Source: Serratia ureilytica
Lineage (GTDB): Bacteria; Pseudomonadota; Gammaproteobacteria; Enterobacterales; Enterobacteriaceae
Direction: 5' to 3'
DNA length: 64,000 bases
NCBI RefSeq assembly: GCF_013375155.1
Contig: NZ_JABXOF010000002.1
Location: 62,001-126,000 of the forward strand
In this document: piece by piece, positions 54,881-63,641 of the stretch
Numbering within the stretch: position 1 is the first letter of the stretch
Layout: the number at the start of each line of letters is the position of its first letter
Notes under the pieces: model-generated
Databases searched by the model: none
What the model saw: only the letters and a program-made list of their open reading frames with translations
Told to the model about the DNA's origin: nothing
Translations under genes and position numbers: made by a program

Positions 54881-55834
54881 TTAAATCTGGTAATCAATCA
54901 CCGCGTCCAGCTGCGACGAGAAGACCTTGTCCTTTATTTCGGTCAGCGACAGCGTCGGGTTGCACAGTTGGATAAAGCGCCAGGCATAGTTGCGCTGCAG
55001 CTGGCTGCGTTTCAGGCCCAGCCATACCGTATTAGGCTCAAACAAATGCTCGGCGTTGAGACTGACCAAGCCGCGATCGCGCTCTTTTTCATACGACATG
55101 TCCGCCAGCACGCCCACGCCTAACCCCAGCTCGACGTAGGTTTTAATCACGTCGGAGTCCTGCGCGCTGAGCGCGATGTCCGGGGTCAGGCCCGCCGCTT
55201 TGAACGCCGCATCCAGCTTCGCGCGCCCGGTAATGCCCTGGCGGTAAGTGATCAGCGGCAAGGTGCTGAGCATCTCCAGCGTCACCTGCGGCTGACGCGT
55301 CAACTCATGCCCTTCCGGCACCAGGATGGTGTGATGCCAGCGGTAGTAAGGGAACGCCGCCAGCGATTCGTCACTCATCAGCCGTTCGCTGGCGATGCCG
55401 ATATCGGCTTCTCCGGCGGCCAACATCGAGACGATCTCCTCAGGGCTGCCCTGATTGAGCACCACCCGCACCCGCGGATAAAGCGCGCGAAACTCTTTGA
55501 TCACCCCCGGCAGACTGTAACGCGCCTGAGTGTGCGTCGTTGCGATATGCAGCTGCCCCGAGTCGTTGCTGCTGAAAACGTCCGCCAGGCGACGGATGTT
55601 GTTGGCGTCGTTGAGAATGCGCTCCGCCACCACCAACAGCTCTTTGCCGGGTTCGGTCATGCCCAGCAGCCGTTTGCCGCGGCGAATGAATATTTCAATG
55701 CCCAGCTCTTCTTCCAGCTCGCGAATATGCCGACTGACGCCGGACTGCGAGGTAAATAACGTATTGGCGACCTCAGTCAGGTTGTAGTTGCAGCGCGCCG
55801 ATTCACGAATAATTTTTAATTGTTGAAAGTTCAT
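54881..55834 (-). CDS. cbl: LysR-type regulator, Cbl/CysB-like
   Basis: 317 residues from ATG 55834, giving MNFQQLKIIRESARCNYNLT, the CysB/Cbl N-terminus; a longer frame to 55900 adds no family sequence. The winged helix (NTLFTSQSGVSRHIRELEEE) is followed by an effector domain with TTHTQARYSLPGVIKEFR and the ligand-loop context TYRQGITGRAKLD. It would regulate sulfur or sulfonate assimilation genes in response to a sulfur metabolite. The length (E. coli Cbl 316, CysB 324) favours Cbl. No sulfonate genes are adjacent. Confidence 0.83.
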   Translation of the reverse strand: MNFQQLKIIRESARCNYNLTEVANTLFTSQSGVSRHIRELEEELGIEIFIRRGKRLLGMTEPGKELLVVAERILNDANNIRRLADVFSSNDSGQLHIATTHTQARYSLPGVIKEFRALYPRVRVVLNQGSPEEIVSMLAAGEADIGIASERLMSDESLAAFPYYRWHHTILVPEGHELTRQPQVTLEMLSTLPLITYRQGITGRAKLDAAFKAAGLTPDIALSAQDSDVIKTYVELGLGVGVLADMSYEKERDRGLVSLNAEHLFEPNTVWLGLKRSQLQRNYAWRFIQLCNPTLSLTEIKDKVFSSQLDAVIDYQI

Positions 55835-56080
55835 CCCCGTCTCCCTGTTTCTTCCAGTAGCGTTAGCCATATTGATACGGAGTCCGAAGAGTCTGAACAA
55901 ATAAGAAATAACCTTTACTTATGCAATTTAATACTAAGTCGATCATTCTGCTTCGCAGGTGGGGTGGGAAACTGACAAAAAACAGCTAATGACTTTAAAA
56001 ATAACGGGATAGATAACCACAATAAAAGCATGCCTTAAATCACTGTGGAAATTAAGTTATTAAATATAGGCATTAGATAT

Positions 56081-56106
56081 AAAAAAGGGCTCAGCATGCT
56101 GAGCCC
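56081..56106 (-). terminator. chaC rho-independent terminator
   Basis: The perfect 20-base palindrome GGGCTCAGCATGCTGAGCCC (56087-56106) is followed on the minus strand by six T. It lies 28 bases after the chaC stop. Confidence 0.85.
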
Positions 56107-56133
56107 CTCACCGTTCGTATTCCCGCAGCAGCC

Positions 56134-56829
56134 TCAGGCGGTGGCCTCGCTGCCGATGCCGCCGGTGCGGTTCTGCTGCAGCCACTGCTGTACACAGCGC
56201 ACCAGATCGCCGATGCAATCATCCTGCATGCCGTGGTGCTTCAACTCGTTATCCAGCGCAAACAGATATTGCGCGTTGGTGCCCAGCGGGCCGCTGGCGC
56301 TGGCGATCAATGGCGCAATCACCTGGTAGCTGGTGTCTTCTTCAAACAGCGGATGTTGCGGGTTCATCACGAACACCAACGCAGTAACCTTCTCGCCGCC
56401 ATCCAACTGCAGCTCGCACCAGGTGGGCACGTAGCAATCGGTCACCATTTCGCGCTTCCAAAGCAGCTCCAACTCTTCACGCAACTTGCTTTCCGGCAAA
56501 CGAAACGCCAGGCCCGTGGTGTGGCCGCCGGCTTTTAACGCCAGCATGCGCCCCGGCTGATGCAGCGTGCCGCGCCCGGCGGTCAAGCGCATGCAGAACG
56601 CCCGGTGCCAGCCCTGCAGCGTGGCCGGCCGCACTTCTTCCGATTCGAAAACTGGATTCCACATCAGCGAACCGTAACCGAATATCCATACGGGGCTGTG
56701 ATCCGGCCGGCGCGATAAGGTGCAATCCAACGAGGCTGCACGCTGTTCAGGCGTCAGCAACAACGACTCCTCAATAGCGCCGAATGCAGTTTTGCAATCC
56801 GCTTTTTGCAGAAAATCTCGCGTTAACAC
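56134..56829 (-). CDS. chaC: Glutathione-specific gamma-glutamylcyclotransferase ChaC
   Basis: 231 residues from GTG 56829, preceded seven bases upstream by GGGAGGT; the same length as E. coli ChaC, whose N-terminus TRDFL...ADCKTAFGAIEESLL aligns. A longer frame from 56874 is not needed. The catalytic loop VWIFGYGSLMWNP is intact, and MRLTAGRGTLHQPGRMLALK follows. It degrades glutathione to 5-oxoproline and Cys-Gly. It lies downstream of chaB on the same strand after 250 bases. Confidence 0.94.
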   Translation of the reverse strand: MLTRDFLQKADCKTAFGAIEESLLLTPEQRAASLDCTLSRRPDHSPVWIFGYGSLMWNPVFESEEVRPATLQGWHRAFCMRLTAGRGTLHQPGRMLALKAGGHTTGLAFRLPESKLREELELLWKREMVTDCYVPTWCELQLDGGEKVTALVFVMNPQHPLFEEDTSYQVIAPLIASASGPLGTNAQYLFALDNELKHHGMQDDCIGDLVRCVQQWLQQNRTGGIGSEATA

Positions 56830-57079
56830 TGATATTACCTCCCGGGAATACGATTTCTCGCCTTCCCTCGCCACTGCTGAACCTTTGATGTTTTATTTTC
56901 GGCTGCGGATTTTTATTAATTCAATCACCGCGCCTTATAAGAATGACCTTATTCTTTTCCTGACGTGCAATCAAGTTACAAAGCGGCGTTAAAGTGAAAA
57001 AGTATTTGTACTGAGCAGCAATAATATTAATTGCCGGGTTCCACATAATGTCTGCGCGATTTTACTGCGTGATAATTCA

Positions 57080-57307
57080 TTACTTTTTATGCCAGCGTTC
57101 GTCGTCGCCCTTGCGATAGCTTTGCTTGACCGCCGCCCAGGCCACCTTATGCGCCGTCTCTTCCCGGCTGTCGTCACCGCGCCGCTCATCGGGATCCCGG
57201 TATTGTTGCCAGGCGCTGTTGAACGCTTCTTTATAGATCGCCTGCGCATGTTCCGGCAGCACATGCTTAACGTTGTCCGGCAAGTCGTTCGTGCTGTGGT
57301 AGGGCAT
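57080..57307 (-). CDS. chaB: ChaB, putative cation transport regulator
   Basis: 75 residues beginning MPYHSTNDLPDNVKHVLPEH, the ChaB family signature, then AQAIYKEAFNSAWQQY and EETAHKVAWAAVKQSYRK. In E. coli chaB is beside chaA and is thought to modulate it. Here chaB and chaA are separated by a siderophore-interacting gene on the opposite strand. The start shares a 130-base spacer with that gene. Confidence 0.93.
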   Translation of the reverse strand: MPYHSTNDLPDNVKHVLPEHAQAIYKEAFNSAWQQYRDPDERRGDDSREETAHKVAWAAVKQSYRKGDDERWHKK

Positions 57308-57371
57308 ATGGCCTCCCCTTTCAGGATGAGTGAACCTTAAGCCTAGCCCACATGCGGTTTCGTCTCAATTA

Positions 57372-57390
57372 GCAAACAATTCTCATTATC
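57372..57390. promoter_or_regulatory. Candidate Fur box upstream of the siderophore-interacting protein gene
   Basis: GCAAACAATTCTCATTATC matches the 19-base Fur consensus at 13 positions, with a perfect right half (TCATTATC). TATACT at 57402-57407 could be the -10, so Fur-Fe2+ binding would block the promoter. Confidence 0.6.
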
Positions 57391-57437
57391 AAACGACATG
57401 TTATACTCACCGCCAAACGAACTATAAGGAGAATCCC

Positions 57438-58256
57438 GTGACTACCGAAGCCCCTCGCTCACGCGCCCCCTACCTGATCGCCGTCAGCCGCGTACAGGAC
57501 ATGACGCCGCACCTGCGCCGCATTACCTTTACCGCTCCCGATCTGCGTTACTACCCGGCCAATGCCGCCGCTGCACACATCAAAGTCTTTTTGCCGCTCG
57601 CCGGCCAGACGCAGCCGGACCTGCCGACGCTGACCGAAAACGGCCCGCGTTGGGCTGCGGACGCCGTGCGCCCGATCGTGCGCACCTATTCCATCCGCGC
57701 CGTGCGCCCGGAACTGGCGGAAGTGGACATCGAGTTCGCCATTCATGATCATCAGGGCCCGGCGGTGGACTTTGCACGCCAGGCGAAAGCCGGTGATAAA
57801 ATCGGCATCAGCAACCCGGGCGGCCCCAAGCCGATGCTGCCGGCCGCCGACTTCTACTGCCTGGCGGGCGATCCTTCCTCACTGCCTGCGCTGGCCGCAC
57901 TGCTGGAAAACCTGCCGCCACACAGTGCCGGACGCGCTTTCGTCCGCGTCGACAGCAACGCTGACGTCATTGACCTGAAGAAACCCGCCGACGTTGAGGT
58001 CAATTGGGTCGTCGGCGGCACGGAGAAGACCGACGAGTTGGTCGCTCGGTTCCGCGCGCAGTCCCTGCCGCAGGGCGAAAGCCACTTCTGGCTCGCCGGT
58101 GAAGATCGCCTGGTGGTAGAGCTGCGCCGCTACCTGCGTCGCGAACGTCAATGCGATCGTAATCGTCTTTATGCCGTGCCTTACTGGCGTGAGGGGCTAA
58201 ATGAAGAGGGTTACCACAATAAACGGCATGAAATCATGGACAACATTGACGACTGA
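57438..58256 (+). CDS. Siderophore-interacting FAD-dependent protein (ViuB/YqjH-like ferric reductase)
   Basis: 272 residues from GTG 57438, which has AAGGAG six bases upstream; the upstream frame extension lies in the promoter. The N-terminal FAD-binding region has HLRRITFTAPDLRYYP and the flavin motif RTYSIRAVRPE, then IHDHQGPAVDFARQAKAGDK. The C-terminal SIP domain ends with WLAGEDRLVVELRRYLRRER. It releases iron from ferric siderophores by reduction in the cytoplasm. A Fur box precedes it. It sits between chaB and chaA, which are adjacent in E. coli, so it appears to be an insertion into that locus. Confidence 0.88.
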   Translation: MTTEAPRSRAPYLIAVSRVQDMTPHLRRITFTAPDLRYYPANAAAAHIKVFLPLAGQTQPDLPTLTENGPRWAADAVRPIVRTYSIRAVRPELAEVDIEFAIHDHQGPAVDFARQAKAGDKIGISNPGGPKPMLPAADFYCLAGDPSSLPALAALLENLPPHSAGRAFVRVDSNADVIDLKKPADVEVNWVVGGTEKTDELVARFRAQSLPQGESHFWLAGEDRLVVELRRYLRRERQCDRNRLYAVPYWREGLNEEGYHNKRHEIMDNIDD

Positions 58257-58357
58257 CGGTCTCATTTTCCTTGATTAACCACGAGCTAAACAAGTAAACA
58301 CGACTTTTCTCAAATCTAACGCTAAAAATTGGCGTTATTGCGTAAAAGTAAGTAAAT

Positions 58358-58383
58358 AAAACCGCACCCCGTGCGGTTTTTTT
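58358..58383 (+). terminator. Rho-independent terminator after the siderophore-interacting gene
   Basis: AAAACCGCAC and GTGCGGTTTT arms with a CCC loop and a seven-base T-run; also workable on the minus strand. It separates this gene from chaA. Confidence 0.88.
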
Positions 58384-58548
58384 GTTACCCTGATCACATA
58401 AGCAAGCAATTGCTTTCTCAGATAAAACAACATCACACCGGCGCCGCGGGTGTATCCTAATATAAAATACCTACTGGAAACGCAACGTTGCCGTATCACG
58501 GCGACCGGCGCTGACGGGCTACGCTGTTTGAGAAGGAGTGCCACCCTC

Positions 58549-59652
58549 ATGAAGTCGCAACACGATCCTGGCCGATCCACCAAATCTCGCCACACCGAAT
58601 ACTCGCTGATCTTCCCTATCGCCGCGCTGGTGGTGTTAAATCTATGGGGCAGCACCGATAACTTTCCGCTGATCGTCGGCATCAATATTCTCGCGCTGGT
58701 GGGGATCCTCAGCAGCGCCTTCAGCGTGGTGCGCCACGCCGACGTGCTGGCTCACCGATTGGGCGAACCCTACGGCTCGCTGATCCTCAGTTTGTCCGTC
58801 GTGATCCTCGAAGTCAGCCTGATTTCCGCGCTGATGGCCACCGGCGACGCCGCGCCGGCGCTGATGCGCGACACGCTGTACTCCATCATCATGATCGTTT
58901 CCGCCGGCCTGGTCGGCTTTGCGCTGCTGCTCGGTGGGCGCAAGTTCGCCACCCAGTACGTCAACCTGGGCGGCATCAAACAGTATCTGATGGCGATTTT
59001 CCCGCTGGCGGTGATCGTGCTGGTGTTCCCGAGCGCGCTGCCAGGCGGCAACTTCAGCACCGGGCAAGCGCTGCTGGTGGCGTTGATCTCCGCCGCCATG
59101 TATGGCGTGTTCCTGGTGATCCAGACCAAAACCCACCAGAGCCTGTTCGTGTACGAGCATGAAGACGACGATGGCGACCCGCACCACGGCAAGCCCTCTT
59201 CCCACAGCAGCGCCTGGCACGCCGCCTGGCTCATCGTGCACCTGATCGCGGTTATCGCCGTCACCAAGTTCAACGCCAACCCGCTGGAAGGCCTGCTGAC
59301 CAAGATGAATGCACCGGCGCAGTTCACCGGTTTCCTGGTGGCGCTGTTGATCCTGTCGCCGGAAGGCCTGGGCGCGCTGCGCGCCGTGTTGAACAATCAG
59401 GTGCAACGCGCCATGAACCTGTTCTTCGGTTCGGTGCTGGCAACCATCTCCCTGACGGTGCCGGCGGTGACCATCATCGCTACCCTGACCGGGCAGACGC
59501 TGATCTTCGGCCTGCAAACGCCGCATATCGTGGTGATGTTGACGGTGTTGCTGCTGTGCCAGCTGTCGTTCTCAACCGGCCGCACCAACGTGCTGAACGG
59601 CACCGCCCACCTGGCGCTGTTCGCCGCCTACATGATGACTATCTTCGCCTGA
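58549..59652 (+). CDS. chaA: Sodium-potassium/proton antiporter ChaA
   Basis: 367 residues from ATG 58549, preceded by GAAGGAG; the longer frame extends into untranslated leader. Close in sequence to E. coli ChaA (366): VVRHADVLAHRLGEPYGSLI, the catalytic glutamate regions VVILEVSLI and LLILSPEGLGALRAVLNN, and the acidic cytoplasmic loop HEDDDGDPHHGK. It exports Na+, K+ or Ca2+ in exchange for protons in the inner membrane, mainly at alkaline pH. Confidence 0.95.
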   Translation: MKSQHDPGRSTKSRHTEYSLIFPIAALVVLNLWGSTDNFPLIVGINILALVGILSSAFSVVRHADVLAHRLGEPYGSLILSLSVVILEVSLISALMATGDAAPALMRDTLYSIIMIVSAGLVGFALLLGGRKFATQYVNLGGIKQYLMAIFPLAVIVLVFPSALPGGNFSTGQALLVALISAAMYGVFLVIQTKTHQSLFVYEHEDDDGDPHHGKPSSHSSAWHAAWLIVHLIAVIAVTKFNANPLEGLLTKMNAPAQFTGFLVALLILSPEGLGALRAVLNNQVQRAMNLFFGSVLATISLTVPAVTIIATLTGQTLIFGLQTPHIVVMLTVLLLCQLSFSTGRTNVLNGTAHLALFAAYMMTIFA

Positions 59653-59654
59653 TC

Positions 59655-59680
59655 AAAAAGGGGCGCACTCTGTGCGCCCC
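59655..59680 (-). terminator. Terminator between chaA and lpxO
   Basis: GGGGCGCAC and GTGCGCCCC arms (nine pairs, three-base loop) with five T on the minus strand. It mainly serves lpxO but also lies just after chaA. Confidence 0.8.
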
Positions 59681-59688
59681 TGCCTTCG

Positions 59689-60591
59689 TTATACCGAGAA
59701 GAATATCGCCGCGGCGATCCCCCCGAACAAAATCCACTTGATGATGTAATAACCGGTGCGGTTCCAGGCCTTCAGGCGTTTCCCCACCCGGCGTATCGCA
59801 TAGATGTATTTGAACATCTTGTTGACGCCGCCGGTGCGATCGCCCTCTTCATTCGGTGCCGTGGCGGCGCTCATCAGGTTGCGCCCCAGCCAGTGATTCA
59901 CCGCCTGCGCCCAGCGGTAGCGCATCGGCCGTTCGATGTCGCAGAACAGGATCAGACGATTCTGCCCGCTCTGGTTTTCCGCGTAGTGCAGATAGGTTTC
60001 ATCGAACATCACCCCTTCACCGTCGCGCCAGCTGTAGCGCTCACCGTCCACCTCAATGAAGCAGCGGTCATCGTTGGGGGTAATCAACCCCAGGTGATAA
60101 CGCAGCGAACCGGCGTAAGGATCGCGGTGGCGCGGCAAACGGCTGCCGTCCGGCAGTTCGGCGAACATCGCCGCCTTGACCGAAGGCAGGCTGCGCAGCA
60201 GTTCCGTGGTCTGCGGACACAGGGTCATGGCGGAAGGATGGCTGTCTTCATACCATTTCAGATAAAAGCGTTTCCAACCGGTCTTGAAGAACGAGTTGAA
60301 ACCGGCATCGTTGAATTGATCGGACGCTTTGATCTGCTGGATCTCCATCAGCTTCTGTCCTTCGTCGCGGATGGTTTCCCAGTTCTCCCGCAGTACCGCC
60401 AGCTCAGGGAACTGCTCCGGCTTCAGGTACGGCGTAGTCGGCACACGAGAAAACAGATACATGAAGACGTTCAGCGGTGCGGTAAAGGTGGAATGGTCAG
60501 ACAGCTGCCGCCAAACGTTGTAGCGTACCCGTCCGCGGTAATGCACATAGACGACGCATAAAATAAGCAAAATCAGAATGATGTATTTCAT
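59689..60591 (-). CDS. lpxO: Lipid A 2-hydroxylase LpxO (aspartyl/asparaginyl beta-hydroxylase family)
   Basis: 300 residues from ATG 60591. An N-terminal membrane helix (YIILILLILCVVYVHY) and a C-terminal helix (IIKWILFGGIAAAIFF) flank a cytosolic Fe(II)/2-oxoglutarate domain with the iron-binding LPRHRDPYAGSLRYHLGL (His-x-Asp) and distal DETYLHYAENQ...RLILFCDIERP. It adds a 2-hydroxyl to the secondary acyl chain of lipid A, as in Salmonella, Klebsiella and Serratia; E. coli K-12 lacks it. Oxygen is required. Monocistronic, as flanking terminators indicate. Confidence 0.93.
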   Translation of the reverse strand: MKYIILILLILCVVYVHYRGRVRYNVWRQLSDHSTFTAPLNVFMYLFSRVPTTPYLKPEQFPELAVLRENWETIRDEGQKLMEIQQIKASDQFNDAGFNSFFKTGWKRFYLKWYEDSHPSAMTLCPQTTELLRSLPSVKAAMFAELPDGSRLPRHRDPYAGSLRYHLGLITPNDDRCFIEVDGERYSWRDGEGVMFDETYLHYAENQSGQNRLILFCDIERPMRYRWAQAVNHWLGRNLMSAATAPNEEGDRTGGVNKMFKYIYAIRRVGKRLKAWNRTGYYIIKWILFGGIAAAIFFSV

Positions 60592-60786
60592 GTTTGAATC
60601 GCAGCAAGGAACCCACACGCTATGCGCCGCGCGGCGCACACCCCAGAAAATGTCCTTTTGGCGGCGCAGGCAAACTGCGCGCCAATCTGGAACCCATTAA
60701 TCATTAACGCTAACTCAACGAAAATCTATACAGAAAACCACAATAATTTACACAAAGGTTAAACGAGAGGGGAAATGGGGGGCGAG

Positions 60787-60810
60787 AAAAAGGCCGCCGA
60801 AGCGGCCTTT
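60787..60810 (-). terminator. phoH terminator
   Basis: AAAGGCCGC and GCGGCCTTT arms with a four-base loop and five T on the minus strand, 16 bases after the phoH stop. Confidence 0.85.
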
Positions 60811-60825
60811 CCATTAGCGGATAGG

Positions 60826-61614
60826 TTAACTGTAAGCGTTGAGCGTGCGCTGGCACAAAGCGGAGCGCACGCAGTCCTGTTTTTCAAAGCGGATAACGCC
60901 GATCATCTCGTCCTCTTCGAAGCGCTCCAGGGCATCGCTGAGACCGGATTTCACGCCGCGCGGCAGGTCGCACTGGGTCACGTCGCCGTTAACGATAACC
61001 GTCACGTTTTCCCCCAGGCGGGTCAGGAACATTTTCATCTGGCTGGCGGTCACGTTCTGGGCTTCATCCAGGATAACGACCGCATTTTCGAAGGTGCGTC
61101 CGCGCATATAAGCGAACGGCGCAATCTCTACCTTGCCGATTTCCGGGCGCAGGCAGTACTGCATAAAGGAAGATCCTAAACGACGTACCAGAATGTCATA
61201 CACCGGGCGGAAATAAGGGGCGAACTTCTCGGAGATATCCCCCGGCAAGAAACCGAGGTCTTCATCCGCCTGCAAAACAGGACGGGTAACGATAATCCGA
61301 TCCACCTCTTTATGGATCAGCGCCTCCGCCGCCTTGGCGGCGCTGATGAATGTTTTGCCACAGCCGGCTTCGCCGGTGGCGAAGATCAGCTGCTTATTCT
61401 CTATGGCTGATAAGTAATGACCCTGAGCTTCGGTTCTAGCCTCGATGGGTGAGCTATCGCGCTTGTCTCGCGCCATGCCGATAGACTCGACTCCCCCCAT
61501 TTGCACCAGCGAGGTCACAGACTCTTCTTCCAGCTGGCGATGACTACGAGCGTCACGACGAATAACGCGTTTCGCTTCACGACGTGCTTTGATCACTGCT
61601 TTCTGTCTACCCAT
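60826..61614 (-). CDS. phoH: PhoH-family ATPase
   Basis: 262 residues. N-terminal basic segment, then the P-loop ATPase: Walker A FATGEAGCGKTFISAAKA, PVLQADEDLGFLPGD, Walker B AVVILDEAQNVTASQMKM, and VNGDVTQCDLPRG. This matches phosphate-starvation protein PhoH. E. coli has the same efeB-phoH order. The upstream region holds a Pho box about 390 bases away, implying a long leader. ATP-binding and RNA-related roles are suggested for the family but not settled. Confidence 0.92.
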   Translation of the reverse strand: MGRQKAVIKARREAKRVIRRDARSHRQLEEESVTSLVQMGGVESIGMARDKRDSSPIEARTEAQGHYLSAIENKQLIFATGEAGCGKTFISAAKAAEALIHKEVDRIIVTRPVLQADEDLGFLPGDISEKFAPYFRPVYDILVRRLGSSFMQYCLRPEIGKVEIAPFAYMRGRTFENAVVILDEAQNVTASQMKMFLTRLGENVTVIVNGDVTQCDLPRGVKSGLSDALERFEEDEMIGVIRFEKQDCVRSALCQRTLNAYS

Positions 61615-61984
61615 AGTGGCACCTTACAGTTTGTTTCACCTACCGCAACGGCCAGGCCGCGCGATTATGTTTCACACACGTATTAGGTTTTGGCCTCCTC
61701 CGAGCCAATAAGAGCCAAGGGACAATGTGAATTGACGGCAACGCTTAAGCGCCGTTGCTTCACGGGACAACGCGGACTGCATCAATAAATGTGGAGTAAA
61801 AAGTGGTGAGATTCGGTAGCGATAAGAGTGCGGAGTTGCCGGTAAAAGAGAGTCGGAGAGAGAACCCTCGTTACAACGAGAAATCAGGGGAGATGTGTTA
61901 TTTTTTCTTTCCAGCCCAACCAAGGACTTTACCATTAGCGATCCCCGCAGTGATATTTACAGCTTCAAGCTGTGCACCGTGTGA

Positions 61985-62018
61985 AAACTACCGCCAGATG
62001 ATTACAGTATAATGACAT
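61985..62018 (-). promoter_or_regulatory. Pho box and -10 of the phoH promoter
   Basis: On the minus strand TGTCAT-TATA-CTGTAAT (62017-62001) matches the PhoB consensus (CTGTCAT-A/T4-CTGTMAY) closely. TAGTTT (61990-61985) lies 10 bases downstream, the usual spacing for a PhoB-activated -10. Confidence 0.7.
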
Positions 62019-62192
62019 TCAATCCTGTCGCGTTACTAAAATGTAAAAAAATTTTATATGTTTGGTTTTTAGTTATCGCTAAAACACTATATCACGCGCG
62101 ACACGTCATTCCATAAAAATTTTTAACATATAAATTTCAACGAATTACAATTAAAAACCGCGAATGACACTTTGGTTTACTGATTAAATTTT

Positions 62193-62227
62193 GCACAGCC
62201 CAAAAACGCGGGCGGTGTGTGCTTTTT
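62193..62227 (+). terminator. Terminator-like hairpin on the plus strand, no known gene upstream
   Basis: GCACAGCCC pairs with GGGC and TGTGC across a four-base bulge, followed by five T. No plus-strand gene precedes it, so it could end a small RNA. Confidence 0.35.
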
Positions 62228-62293
62228 AATCCATAGGCCAGGTGTCGAATTGACTTTCGACGCTCAATCTTCCGTACGGCAGGCAACACAAAG

Positions 62294-62320
62294 TAAAACG
62301 AGGCAGGCGAGCCCGCCTCG
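62294..62320 (-). terminator. efeB terminator
   Basis: CGAGGC and GCCTCG arms with a GC-rich interior, followed on the minus strand by TTTTA, 12 bases after the efeB stop. Confidence 0.65.
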
Positions 62321-62331
62321 TCATTGCGCGC

Positions 62332-63630
62332 TCAGGCCTTGAGCAAACCGCTGGCCAAATAATCGCCGCGTTCTTTCACGCCCGGCAGCACGAAGAAATA
62401 CCCGCCGCCAATCGGCTTGATGTATTCCTCCAGCGCTTCGCCGTTCAGCCTTTTTTGCACCGTCAGGAAACCTTTCTCCAGATCGGCCTGATAGCAGACG
62501 AACAGCAGCCCCATTTCCAGCTGGCCGGCATTGGATACCCCCAGTGAATAGCTGTAGCCGCGTCGCAGCATCAGATTGCTTTGGCTTTCCGGCGTGCGTG
62601 GGTTAGCCAAGCGAATGTGCGCGTCCATCGGGATCACCTTGCCGTCGGGATCGTTCGCGTAATTCGGCTCGTCATGTTCATGCTTCATGCCCAGCGGCGC
62701 GCCGCTGTGCTTCTCGCGGCCGAAAATGGTTTCCTGCTCCTGCAGCGGCGTGCGATCCCAAAACTCGACGCGGAAACGAATAATGCGCGCTGCCTGGTAG
62801 CTGCCGCCCGCCGTCCACGCCGGTTCACCGACGCTGTCGCCGACCCACACCACCTTATCCATCAGCGGTTTGTCGTCGGTTTTCGGGTTGGCGGTGCCGT
62901 CTTTGAACCCCAGCAGGTTGATCGGCGTCTCTTTGCCTTTGCTGCGCGCCGCATGCGCGGAGATAAATCCTTCCCGCTTCCAGCGCACGCTGAGCAGATC
63001 CGGCGAATGCTTGATGATGTCGCGCAGTGCGTGAATCACCGTTTCATTGGTGTTGGCGCAGATCTGCAGCAGCAGATCGCCGTGGCAAAGCCCGGCGTCC
63101 AGCGCATCGTTGGGGAAGCGGGTCATTTTCTGCAACCGCAGCGGCTTTTGCGCCTGCAGGCCAAAGCGTTCGTCGAACAGCGATGCGCCGACCGAGACGG
63201 TGATGGTCAGGTTATCCGGGTAAATCTCCGGCCCCATGATCCCCGAATCAAGCGGCGGCAGCTTGGCGTCCACCTCCGGCGCCTTGCCGCCGTGGGTCAG
63301 GAACGCGATGCGATCGGTCAGCAGCCGGAACAGGCGCTCCAGATCCGCTTTGCTGGTCGCCAGCACGTCGAACGCCACCAGCATCATCGCCGCCTGTTGC
63401 GGGGTCAGCACCCCGGCCTGATGGCGGCCATAAAACGGCTGTTTCTGCCAGCGCTCATCCTGCGGCGTCGCCAACGGCTCCGCCACGTTGCCCGTCGCCT
63501 GCGCCAGGCGGGTGCCGCCCAGCGCCAGTGCGCTTAGCCCCAGCCCCTGCAGCAAACGGCGCCGCGAAGGCGATGCCGCCCCCTGAGAATGCGGATGAGG
63601 CCCGTTATTCGGGCCTGCCTTGTTGCTCAT
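62332..63630 (-). CDS. efeB: Deferrochelatase / dye-decolourising peroxidase EfeB
   Basis: 432 residues. A twin-arginine signal ([18 protein letters not shown]) sends the folded haem protein to the periplasm. The Dyp motif [13 protein letters not shown] (catalytic Asp) and the haem-proximal [18 protein letters not shown] region are present. Part of the EfeUOB ferrous-iron uptake system; also reported to remove iron from haem. It starts 11 bases after efeO ends, as in E. coli. Confidence 0.95.
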   Translation of the reverse strand: MSNKAGPNNGPHPHSQGAASPSRRRLLQGLGLSALALGGTRLAQATGNVAEPLATPQDERWQKQPFYGRHQAGVLTPQQAAMMLVAFDVLATSKADLERLFRLLTDRIAFLTHGGKAPEVDAKLPPLDSGIMGPEIYPDNLTITVSVGASLFDERFGLQAQKPLRLQKMTRFPNDALDAGLCHGDLLLQICANTNETVIHALRDIIKHSPDLLSVRWKREGFISAHAARSKGKETPINLLGFKDGTANPKTDDKPLMDKVVWVGDSVGEPAWTAGGSYQAARIIRFRVEFWDRTPLQEQETIFGREKHSGAPLGMKHEHDEPNYANDPDGKVIPMDAHIRLANPRTPESQSNLMLRRGYSYSLGVSNAGQLEMGLLFVCYQADLEKGFLTVQKRLNGEALEEYIKPIGGGYFFVLPGVKERGDYLASGLLKA

Positions 63631-63641
63631 AACCGTATGCC

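Larger units (their letters stand above)
61615..62331. other. 717-base spacer between phoH and efeB: long phoH leader and unassigned sequence
   Basis: The part from about 61978 to 61615 should be phoH leader RNA. 62020-62290 is AT-rich and contains a perfect hairpin (TTTTAG-TTATCG-CTAAAA, 62067-62084) and a plus-strand terminator-like structure (62193-62227), but no credible protein gene. An 87-codon minus-strand frame at 61672-61935 has a fair ribosome site but no family features. Confidence 0.5.

Noticed and set aside
61672-61935. 87-codon minus-strand frame in the phoH leader as a gene
   Set aside because: Has a fair ribosome site but no recognisable features; kept only as a possible leader frame.
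62008-62013. TATAAT as a plus-strand -10 for a small RNA
   Set aside because: It is the centre of the Pho box on the other strand and has no -35 at a suitable distance.
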